Below, one piece after another: positions 16,154 to 22,412 of a stretch of DNA of 23,716 bases (position 1 is the first letter of the stretch; every line of letters starts with the position of its first letter). The notes under the pieces are model-generated. The model was not told where the DNA came from. It searched no databases and worked only from the letters and a program-made list of their open reading frames with translations. The position numbers and the translations under genes were made by a program. Source of the DNA: Rhodospirillaceae bacterium (lineage in GTDB: Bacteria; Pseudomonadota; Alphaproteobacteria; MPNO01; UBA2964). The stretch spans positions 1-23,716 of the forward strand of contig JABJKO010000275.1 of assembly GCA_018660305.1 (NCBI GenBank), in the 5' to 3' direction.

Positions 16154-17197
16154 TTACGATGCGATGTTAAAGAACGCGTCCGGTGAGTCCTGAATGCTGG
16201 TGGGCGAGACCCCCACGAGGGTAATCGTGTCCCCGTGGCCGAAATCGATTACGGCGTTGTTGTCATCGTCCTGCGTCAGGAAATCCAGCAAATCCTCTGG
16301 ATTCAGAATATTGTTGCAATTGACCTCATTGGATATGCAGAGCGTATCGACGCCCACTTCGAAATCCAGAATGACGTCGTTGCCACCGCCACCGGTAAAG
16401 ACAAAGACATCGTCGCCCTCACCGCCGGCCAGCATGTCATCGCCGCGGCCGCCATTGATTTCGTCATCGCCGGACCCGCCGAAGATCATGTCGTCACCAC
16501 GGCCGCCCGCAATATGATCGTCGCCGCCGTCGCCAAAGATCAAATCGTCGCCGCGGCCACCCTTGATCGCGTCGTTACCGTCGCCGCCTCTGATAGAATC
16601 GTCACCCCGGCCGCCGTCGATCACGTCGTCCCCACGACCACCGAAAATCTGGTCGTTACCTCGGCCGCCGTTGATTAGATCGTCACCATTGCCACCGGAA
16701 AGAAAATCGTTGCCGGAACCACCCGAAAGACGATCATCGCCACTGCCACCGCTGACAAAATCGTCGCCGGAACCACCCGAAAGACGGTCATCTCCGTTCC
16801 CGCCCAAGACGGCATCGCTCCCGGATCCACCAGAGACGACATCGTCATCAGCGCCGCCGATGAGGGTGTCATCGCCGGAACCGCCCACGAGGAGATCTTC
16901 TCCGTCCCCGCCCACGGCAACATCGTCTCCGGATCCGCCAATTACGAAGTCGTCCCCAGACCCGCCAATGACCCGATCATTTCCGGAACCGCCCAGGATG
17001 AAATCATCTCCATCCTGACCGAAGATTAAATCGTCGCCGGATCCGCCAAAAACGAAGTCATTCCCCGCTCCGCTGAAAATAGTATCATCGCCGCTGCGGC
17101 CCAAAATGAAATCGCTGCCGCCGCCGCCATTAATAAGATCATTTTCAGACGTCCCAAGCAGGAAATCCGGAAACGCACCGCCGGGTATTGTGGCCAT
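16154..17197 (-). CDS. RTX nonapeptide-repeat protein, probable type I secretion cargo
   Basis: The 347-aa protein consists of a short N-terminus (1-23), about 27 contiguous glycine/aspartate nonapeptides (24-266, consensus GGxGDDxhx where h is hydrophobic) and an 81-residue tail. Such repeats fold as a beta roll once they bind calcium outside the cell. The tail (VILDFEVGVDTL, 275-286; AVIDFGHGDTITLVGVS, 315-331; ending DAFFNIAS) looks like the C-terminal region of RTX proteins that carries the uncleaved type I signal. There is no signal peptide and no enzyme domain, so it may be a structural surface or matrix protein. Unusually it has two cysteines, C287 and C294. GGGAG lies 6 bases before the ATG. 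It heads the operon that ends with the ABC exporter and adaptor, its likely exporter. Confidence 0.9.
   Translation of the reverse strand: MATIPGGAFPDFLLGTSENDLINGGGGSDFILGRSGDDTIFSGAGNDFVFGGSGDDLIFGQDGDDFILGGSGNDRVIGGSGDDFVIGGSGDDVAVGGDGEDLLVGGSGDDTLIGGADDDVVSGGSGSDAVLGGNGDDRLSGGSGDDFVSGGSGDDRLSGGSGNDFLSGGNGDDLINGGRGNDQIFGGRGDDVIDGGRGDDSIRGGDGNDAIKGGRGDDLIFGDGGDDHIAGGRGDDMIFGGSGDDEINGGRGDDMLAGGEGDDVFVFTGGGGNDVILDFEVGVDTLCISNEVNCNNILNPEDLLDFLTQDDDNNAVIDFGHGDTITLVGVSPTSIQDSPDAFFNIAS
16400..17128 (-). repeat. 27 tandem 27-bp units encoding RTX nonapeptides
   Basis: The coding repeats are contiguous and in register, with no spacer. Units 4-17 mostly begin GGSGDD or GGNGDD. Units 18-26 mostly begin GGRGDD. 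Units 13-16 show a two-unit higher-order pattern ending RLS, FVS, RLS, FLS, and an almost identical stretch starting at 16712 recurs at 16766, 54 bp away. This supports local duplication within the array. Confidence 0.88.
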
Positions 17198-17251
17198 TTG
17201 GTTCTCCCTGACTATCAGCCTTGATTGAGTGGTCGGCTGAATTCGATGAAG

Positions 17252-17280
17252 TAAATACCCTTTCTGGTGATTTTGTTCAA
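17252..17280 (-). promoter_or_regulatory. Candidate promoter for the RTX-glycosyltransferase-secretion operon
   Basis: On the minus strand, TTGAAC (17275-17280) and TATTTA (17252-17257) are separated by 17 bases. This is a usable spacing with moderate matches to the -35 and -10 consensus. Transcription would begin near 17245, giving a leader of about 48 bases before the ATG at 17197. The match is moderate and the surrounding AT richness makes chance hits likely. Confidence 0.35.
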
Positions 17281-17286
17281 GAACAA
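17273..17286. promoter_or_regulatory. Perfect inverted repeat, candidate operator
   Basis: TTGTTC-AA-GAACAA has two fully complementary 6-base arms around a 2-base centre and overlaps the candidate -35 of the RTX operon. Such symmetry and position suit a dimeric repressor site. No regulator gene is in the window, so the role is inferred. Confidence 0.35.
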
Positions 17287-17527
17287 CTGGTTTGAAATTT
17301 AGTTTTTAGTATTTGAAATATAAAAGAAAACAAGTATTCAAAAAATTTATGTTGTATTTTATTAAAATTTACGAGGGGCATCCATAGGCCGCGGAACCAC
17401 GCGGGATCCGTCGAGTTGGCGCGCGGTCGAAAGTGAGCTATGGGTTGGAAAGGCCGGCAGTCCTCCGGATCGGGAACAGATCGGGGCGAATGAAGGCTGG
17501 TTAACAAATTGCAACCCTCATCCTTTT

Positions 17528-17532
17528 GGAGG
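17528..17532 (+). promoter_or_regulatory. Ribosome binding site that fixes the GTG start at 17538
   Basis: GGAGG lies 5 bases before GTG. The alternative TTG at 17526 overlaps this site, so the 60-aa form is preferred. Confidence 0.7.
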
Positions 17533-17537
17533 AACCC

Positions 17538-17720
17538 GTGGCGCCGCGAGACAAAATTCAGCCGCTTCTGACCAATGAGCTGACCATCATCAATGTCGGG
17601 CTCGAGGGCTTCGCCGAGGATATGGCGGCGGAGGGAGCCGCCGTCATCCATCTCGACTGGGCCCCGCCGGCGGGCGGCAACGTCCGGCTGGCGGAGCTTC
17701 TGTCAAAACTCGGCGGCTAG
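17538..17720 (+). CDS. Small stand-alone FdrA-type domain protein
   Basis: The 60-aa protein begins at GTG with GGAGG 5 bases upstream. Its core is IINVGLEGFAEDMAAEGAAV (17-36) followed by HLDWAPPAGGN (38-48), which I recognise as the short domain annotated 'fdrA domain protein', found attached to or beside FdrA/DUF1116 proteins. It is the first gene of the oxamate carbamoyltransferase-type cassette and stops 4 bp before the DUF1116 start. The FdrA encoded downstream has 499 aa, while E. coli FdrA has about 555, so this peptide may supply a missing terminal domain in trans. That relationship is an inference from lengths and context. Cytoplasmic, no signal or membrane segment. Confidence 0.72.
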   Translation: MAPRDKIQPLLTNELTIINVGLEGFAEDMAAEGAAVIHLDWAPPAGGNVRLAELLSKLGG

Positions 17721-17724
17721 GCCG

Positions 17725-18975
17725 ATGGAACAGATCGAACAAGCCAATCAGCAGGCGCTTGGCCATATCCTGAAGGCCGAGCCGGTGCTGATCGACGTTA
17801 TCCCCGCTGCCGACGCCATTCCGGCCCTTGAAGAGCACATGATCCTCCATGCCGGCCCGCCCATAGGCTGGGACCGCATGTGCGGGCCCATGCGCGGCGC
17901 GGTGACCGGTATCGCCGTATTCGAAGGCTGGGCGCCGGATCTCGAGACCGCCGCAATCATGGCCGCGGACGGCGCCTTCCGGTTCGAGCCCAACCACCAT
18001 TTCGACGCGGTCGGCCCCATGACCGGCATGACCACCCGGAGCCAGCCGGTCATGGTGGTGGAAAACCGGGCCTTCGGGAACCGCGCCTTCTGCACCATCA
18101 ATGAAGGTCTGGGCAAGGTCATGCGCTTTGGGGGTAATGATGCCGAAGTGCTGACAAGGCTCGGCTGGCTGCGCGATGTGCTGGGACCCGCCATGGGCGC
18201 CGCCCTGCGTCAGTGCGGGGGGATCGAGCTCAAACCCCTGATCGCCCGCGGGCTTTCCATGGGTGACGAAATGCATCAGCGGAACGTCGCCTGTTCGGGA
18301 CTGGTGCTTCGCGCCCTGGCGCCGGCCATGGCCACCCTTGCGGAAGATACCGGCAAGCTCGCCGAGGCGCTGGGATTCATCGCCGCCAACGACCAGTTTC
18401 ACCTCAACATCGCCATGGCCATGGGTAAGGCGATCATGGACCCGGTGAGCGGCATCGCCGGCTCTACCGTGGTCACCGCCATGTCACGCAACGGCACGGA
18501 CTTTGGCATCCGGGTCAGCGGCACCGGCGACCGCTGGTTTACCGCGCCGGTGGAGATGCCGGAAGGTCTCTATTTCCCGGGTTTTACCGAGGCCGATGCC
18601 AATCCCGATATGGGAGATTCCACCATCGTGGAAACCATCGGGCTGGGCGGGTTCGCCATGGGGGCCTCACCCGCCGTGGCGGGCTTTGTCGGTGCCGGCT
18701 CGGCTTCCGACGCCGCTTCCTATACCCGCACCATGGGGGAGATCGCCCTCGCCGAGAATCCGGAATGGACCATCCCGGCGCTGGATTATCTGGGTGTGCC
18801 CACCGGGATCGATATCCGGCTGGTGGTGGAGACCGGCATCGTACCGACCATCAATACCGGCATCGCCCATCGTGAACCGGGTATCGGCCAGGTTGGCGCC
18901 GGCGTGGTCCGGGCGCCCTTCGCGTGCTTCGAGCAGGCCCTGATCGGCATCGCCGAGGAGCTGGGTATCCAATGA
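17725..18975 (+). CDS. allG: DUF1116 protein (AllG/YlbE type), oxamate carbamoyltransferase subunit
   Basis: The 416-aa protein is close in length to E. coli YlbE/AllG. Conserved-looking blocks are GWDRMCGPMRGAV (48-60), FEPNHHFDAVGPMTGMTTRS (87-106), INEGLGKVMRFGGND (125-139), LSMGDEMHQRN (177-187) and the glycine-rich AGFVGAGSASDAASY (319-333). In E. coli AllF, AllG and AllH together form oxamate carbamoyltransferase, which exchanges carbamoyl phosphate plus oxamate with oxalurate plus phosphate. Individual subunit roles are not visible here. The ATG at 17725 is chosen because it lies 4 bp after the preceding stop. The open frame upstream runs antiparallel to sense in the small gene. The stop overlaps the fdrA start (ATGA). 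Confidence 0.85.
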   Translation: MEQIEQANQQALGHILKAEPVLIDVIPAADAIPALEEHMILHAGPPIGWDRMCGPMRGAVTGIAVFEGWAPDLETAAIMAADGAFRFEPNHHFDAVGPMTGMTTRSQPVMVVENRAFGNRAFCTINEGLGKVMRFGGNDAEVLTRLGWLRDVLGPAMGAALRQCGGIELKPLIARGLSMGDEMHQRNVACSGLVLRALAPAMATLAEDTGKLAEALGFIAANDQFHLNIAMAMGKAIMDPVSGIAGSTVVTAMSRNGTDFGIRVSGTGDRWFTAPVEMPEGLYFPGFTEADANPDMGDSTIVETIGLGGFAMGASPAVAGFVGAGSASDAASYTRTMGEIALAENPEWTIPALDYLGVPTGIDIRLVVETGIVPTINTGIAHREPGIGQVGAGVVRAPFACFEQALIGIAEELGIQ

Positions 18976-20471
18976 CCGCCCTCCTTATTAATAGGGTCCG
19001 CGGCGGCTTCTATATGGATTCGGTCGGGCTGATGCGGTTCTCCCGCACCATCGTCGATTTGGACGGCATCAAGGACGCGGCCCTCATGATGGGCACGCCG
19101 GCCAATAAGGAAATCATGGCCAATGCCGGGCTATTGGATAAGGACGGCGAGACAGCGGAGCCGGGTGATTTGATCATCGGGGTGCGCGCCACCGACGGAA
19201 CCGCCATGGACGGTGCGTTGGCGGAGATCGACCGGCTTCTCGACCAGCCCACCGGGGCCCGCACGCAGGGGACAGCCTGGCGCCCCCGCACCGTGCGCGC
19301 CGCGATCCAGGCCAACCCGGCAGCCAATTTTGCGCTAATTTCCGTCCCCGGCGATTTCGCGGCCGGTGAGGCCCGTAAGGCCCTGCGGCGCGGCCTGCAT
19401 GTCATGGTGTTCAGCGACAATGTGCCCGTTGAGCAGGAAATCGCCCTGAAGCGTGAAGCCCGGGATCTCGGACTTCTGATGATGGGCCCCGATTGCGGCA
19501 CCGCCATCATCAACGGACTCCCCATCGCCTTCGCCAACAAGGTTACCCGCGGCAACATCGGTATCGTCGGCGCCTCCGGCACCGGCATTCAGGAAGTCTC
19601 GACCCTGATATCCCGGCATGGCGGCGGCATTTCCCATGCCATCGGCGTGGGCGGGCGCGATCTCAGCAAGGCGGTGGGTGGCATCACCAGCCTGATGGCC
19701 ATCGACGCGCTAGAGGCAGACGACGCTACGGCGCATATTGTGGTTATCTCGAAACCACCGGCAGCCGCGGTCGCCGAGCGGGTCATCGACCGGCTGAAGC
19801 AGGGCTCGAAACCAGCGACGATCTGTTTTATCGGCGCGGAAACATCGCCCGGCAACGACACGCTGAATTTTGTCTCTACGCTCAGGGAAGCCGCCATCTC
19901 CGCCCTGGGTGACCAGCCGTTTGAAACAGCCGTCACGCCGGGCATCCGGATCCCGGCCGGCAGACGATCCGTTCGCGGGCTGTATTCCGGCGGTACGCTG
20001 GCAGCCGAGGCCCAGCTCGTGTTCCTGAAGGCTGGGCTGGCCGTGGCGTCAAACGCCCCAGTGCCGGGCGCGGCGCCGTTGGGCAGTACGGGCACACCCC
20101 ATCACATGATCGATCTCGGTGAGGATCAGTACACCAGGGGCCGGCCCCACCCGATGATCGAACCCGCCATCCGCGAGGAACCCTTGCGCGAGGCGATGGA
20201 CGATCCCTCGGTAGGAATTATCCTGATGGATGTGGTCCTCGGCTTTGGCGCCCATCCCGACCCGGCCGGGCAGTTGGTGGAGATTCTGGCGCCGCTGACG
20301 AAACCGGGCGGGCCCGTCCTCATCGCGGCGGTCACCGGCACCGAACAGGACCCACAACGCTACGGCGCCCAGGTCGGGAAATTGCGCCAGGCCGGAATTA
20401 CCGTCGCTTCCTGTAATGCCGATGCCGCGGCATTGGCGGTTACCCTGTTGGGAGACAACAGCGAAAGGTGA
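18972..20471 (+). CDS. fdrA: FdrA (AllF type) acyl-CoA synthetase-like protein, oxamate carbamoyltransferase subunit
   Basis: This 499-aa protein is built like succinyl-CoA synthetase alpha/beta halves: a CoA-binding-like N-terminal part with MGPDCGTAIINGLPIAFANK (171-190), then NIGIVGASGTGIQEVSTL (195-212) and VGGRDLSKAVGG (226-237). After these come RGLYSGGTLAAEAQ (335-348) and IDLGEDQYTRGRPHPMIEP (380-398), which are FdrA marks. The GHAGA phosphohistidine loop of SucD is not seen; the corresponding stretch reads CFIGAETSPGND (285-296). This fits a carbamoyl-transfer rather than CoA-ligase role. It is about 55 residues shorter than E. coli FdrA, and a small FdrA-type domain is encoded at the operon head. 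The ATG at 18972 overlaps the previous stop. Confidence 0.9.
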   Translation: MTALLINRVRGGFYMDSVGLMRFSRTIVDLDGIKDAALMMGTPANKEIMANAGLLDKDGETAEPGDLIIGVRATDGTAMDGALAEIDRLLDQPTGARTQGTAWRPRTVRAAIQANPAANFALISVPGDFAAGEARKALRRGLHVMVFSDNVPVEQEIALKREARDLGLLMMGPDCGTAIINGLPIAFANKVTRGNIGIVGASGTGIQEVSTLISRHGGGISHAIGVGGRDLSKAVGGITSLMAIDALEADDATAHIVVISKPPAAAVAERVIDRLKQGSKPATICFIGAETSPGNDTLNFVSTLREAAISALGDQPFETAVTPGIRIPAGRRSVRGLYSGGTLAAEAQLVFLKAGLAVASNAPVPGAAPLGSTGTPHHMIDLGEDQYTRGRPHPMIEPAIREEPLREAMDDPSVGIILMDVVLGFGAHPDPAGQLVEILAPLTKPGGPVLIAAVTGTEQDPQRYGAQVGKLRQAGITVASCNADAAALAVTLLGDNSER

Positions 20472-20477
20472 AGTGCC

Positions 20478-21458
20478 ATGAATGCGGGCGAAGACATCCC
20501 CCGGCGCCTTCTCGTCGCCATCGGCGGCAACGCCACGCATCCGGAAGAGATCGACGGCACCGCGGACGAGCAGCGCGATATTGCCGATCAAACCGCCGCG
20601 GCCCTGCTCCCGCTGGCACTGATGGACAACCAGCTGATCATTACCCATGGCAACGGCCCGGTGGTCGGCAAAATCCTCATGCGCCAGGTTCTGACCCGCG
20701 ACCGGATCGTGCCCATGCCGCTGGATATCTGTGTCGCCCATAGCCAGGGCGGGATCGCCTATCTGCTCATGCAGGCCATAGAGAACGCGTTGCTCAGGGC
20801 GAACAGCAAGCGCCATGTGGCCTGCCTGCTGAGCCAGGTGGAGGTCGATTCCAACGACCCGGCCTTCGATAACCCGTCAAAGCCAATCGGCCCTTTCTTC
20901 GCGGAAGAAGAAGCCAAACGGGTCGGTGACGAGCTCGGCTGGCTCATGCGCGAGGATTCCGGCCGCGGTTGGCGGCATGTGGTTGCCTCCCCCAAACCAC
21001 TCCATTACTGCGATATCTCACTGGTCCGGGACCTGTCCATGCGGGGCTCGGTGGTGATCGCCGGGGGCGGCGGCGGCATACCGGTGGTGCGAGAACCCGA
21101 CGGTGCCAGGCGGGGCATATCGGCGGTCATCGACAAGGATCTGACCTCGGCGCATATGGCGAACGAGCTTGGCATAGACACCCTGATGATCCTGACGGCG
21201 ACACCCAAGGTCGCGATCCGTTTCGGCACCCCGGAACAGCAGATGCTGGATTGCGTGACCTTGCCGGAGATAAAGGCGTATCATGCGGAAGGTCATTTTC
21301 CGCCGGGCAGCATGGGCCCCAAGATCGACGCCGCCATCCGCTTTCTGGAAGGCGGCGGCGAGCATGTCATCATTTGCGATCTGACCGATGCCATGGCGGC
21401 CCTGCGCGGCGAGACCGGGACCCATATAAGGGGCGACATAAAGAGCGACCATGTTTGA
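20478..21458 (+). CDS. arcC: Carbamate kinase
   Basis: The 326-aa amino-acid-kinase-family enzyme makes ATP from carbamoyl phosphate and ADP, releasing carbamate, which breaks down to CO2 and ammonia. Diagnostic blocks are LLVAIGGNAT (11-20), LIITHGNGPVVG (53-64), DSNDPAFDNPSKPIGPF (124-140), VVIAGGGGGIPVV (192-204), AVIDKDLTSAHMAN (216-229) and PPGSMGPKIDAAIRFL (275-290), the last being specific to carbamate kinases. AAAGGTG lies upstream of the ATG. It follows fdrA by 6 bp, and its end overlaps the DUF2877 start by 8 bp. By position it is the counterpart of E. coli AllK/YbcF, the final ATP-yielding step of the pathway. Confidence 0.95.
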   Translation: MNAGEDIPRRLLVAIGGNATHPEEIDGTADEQRDIADQTAAALLPLALMDNQLIITHGNGPVVGKILMRQVLTRDRIVPMPLDICVAHSQGGIAYLLMQAIENALLRANSKRHVACLLSQVEVDSNDPAFDNPSKPIGPFFAEEEAKRVGDELGWLMREDSGRGWRHVVASPKPLHYCDISLVRDLSMRGSVVIAGGGGGIPVVREPDGARRGISAVIDKDLTSAHMANELGIDTLMILTATPKVAIRFGTPEQQMLDCVTLPEIKAYHAEGHFPPGSMGPKIDAAIRFLEGGGEHVIICDLTDAMAALRGETGTHIRGDIKSDHV

Positions 21459-22356
21459 CGATCATGTAAAGACCAGTTTCAGGGTCTCCCGCGGGGGCGC
21501 GGCGGCCCTGTCCGCCATGAACCGGACCATGATGGGCCGGGTCGGTGCCCTGTTCGATTCCAGCTTCTATATCAATCTGGGCGATGACTGGATCTGCATT
21601 GGATCGGAGGCCTTGTCGCTGGGCCCGCTCAATGTCCGGTCGTCGGCCCCGGCCAGCATCCATTGGCCTTCCAGCGGTCTCGCTATGGGCGACCGCGTGT
21701 TGATCGCCGCCGGAACCGCCCATGTGGGATCCCACTTCGATTTCTCGCTGTCCGACGCCCTTGCCTGGAAAGCCGTGGCGCCGGTCGGATGGACCGCCGG
21801 CAGTGCCCAGGCCGGGCTGGGCCATCTGGATAAATTATTGCCTCAATTCGACGCCGGTGACGGTCTGGCGGCCTTCGCCCGGAACCGCCCTGTTCCGAAA
21901 TTAGTCAACTCGGTGGTCGATGCCAGCCGCGACTCCATCACCCTGCTGGCCACCGCCCTTGAACATGATGAATTTCGCGCCGGCGTCATAGCAAAGGCCG
22001 CCACCCGTCTCATCGGCCTTGGACCCGGCCTGACCCCGTCGGGCGACGATTTTCTCGGCGGCATGATGATCGCGCTCCACACGATCGGCCGCGAGGAGGC
22101 GGCGGCCTCCCTGTGGACCAGCGTCGCGCCGCATTTGGAAACCCGAACCAGCGCCATCAGCCGCGCCCATCTGCGGGCCGCCGCGACCGGGTCGGGTCAC
22201 GAGGCCCTGCACGCGATCCTGGGCAATCTGCTGCGCGGCGAAAGCGACTCCCTGCGCGACAATCTGAACCGGATAGAGGCCATCGGCCACAGCTCCGGCT
22301 GGGACACGCTGGCCGGTATGCTGACCGTCCTGCGCACAATCTATGGGCCGGAATAG
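21451..22356 (+). CDS. allH: DUF2877 protein (AllH/YlbF type), oxamate carbamoyltransferase subunit
   Basis: The 301-aa cytoplasmic protein carries the family hallmark GLGPGLTPSGDDFLGGMMIA (189-208) and ends with a helical region containing GHSSGWDTLAGMLTVL (279-294). In E. coli AllH is the third component of oxamate carbamoyltransferase with AllF and AllG, and all three are present in this cassette. The ATG overlaps the end of the carbamate kinase gene by 8 bp, consistent with coupled translation. It is the last gene of the plus-strand unit. The 56 bp to the next, convergent gene show no strong terminator hairpin with a T tract. Confidence 0.86.
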   Translation: MFDDHVKTSFRVSRGGAAALSAMNRTMMGRVGALFDSSFYINLGDDWICIGSEALSLGPLNVRSSAPASIHWPSSGLAMGDRVLIAAGTAHVGSHFDFSLSDALAWKAVAPVGWTAGSAQAGLGHLDKLLPQFDAGDGLAAFARNRPVPKLVNSVVDASRDSITLLATALEHDEFRAGVIAKAATRLIGLGPGLTPSGDDFLGGMMIALHTIGREEAAASLWTSVAPHLETRTSAISRAHLRAAATGSGHEALHAILGNLLRGESDSLRDNLNRIEAIGHSSGWDTLAGMLTVLRTIYGPE

Positions 22357-22412
22357 AGACGGGCGAGTCTAAGACCGGCCCGCTACCTTTGCCGAATATC
22401 GGGGATTTATGT

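Larger units (their letters stand above)
17198..17537. other. 340-bp intergenic spacer with AT-rich island
   Basis: No supportable gene is seen here. The segment from about 17250 to 17372 is strongly AT-rich, in sharp contrast to the GC-rich genes on both sides, and is rich in runs of A and T. It holds a candidate promoter and an inverted repeat facing the RTX gene. The segment 17373-17537 returns to normal composition and leads to the GGAGG before the GTG at 17538. An imperfect dyad GGTT-N10-AACC at 17499-17516 lies just upstream of that start. Small reading frames crossing the spacer lack a ribosome binding site and look accidental. Confidence 0.6.

Noticed and set aside
16194..17018. Proline/serine-rich repetitive frames on the plus strand opposite the RTX gene
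   Set aside because: Their repetitiveness is fully explained by the complement of the 27-bp RTX coding repeats. They have no ribosome binding site.
16400..17128. Possible CRISPR array or minisatellite
   Set aside because: The 27-bp units are contiguous without unique spacers and encode in-frame RTX nonapeptides.
17277..17651. A 124-codon minus-strand frame across the AT-rich spacer
   Set aside because: It overlaps the well-supported small FdrA-type gene, has no ribosome binding site, and contains no recognisable domain.
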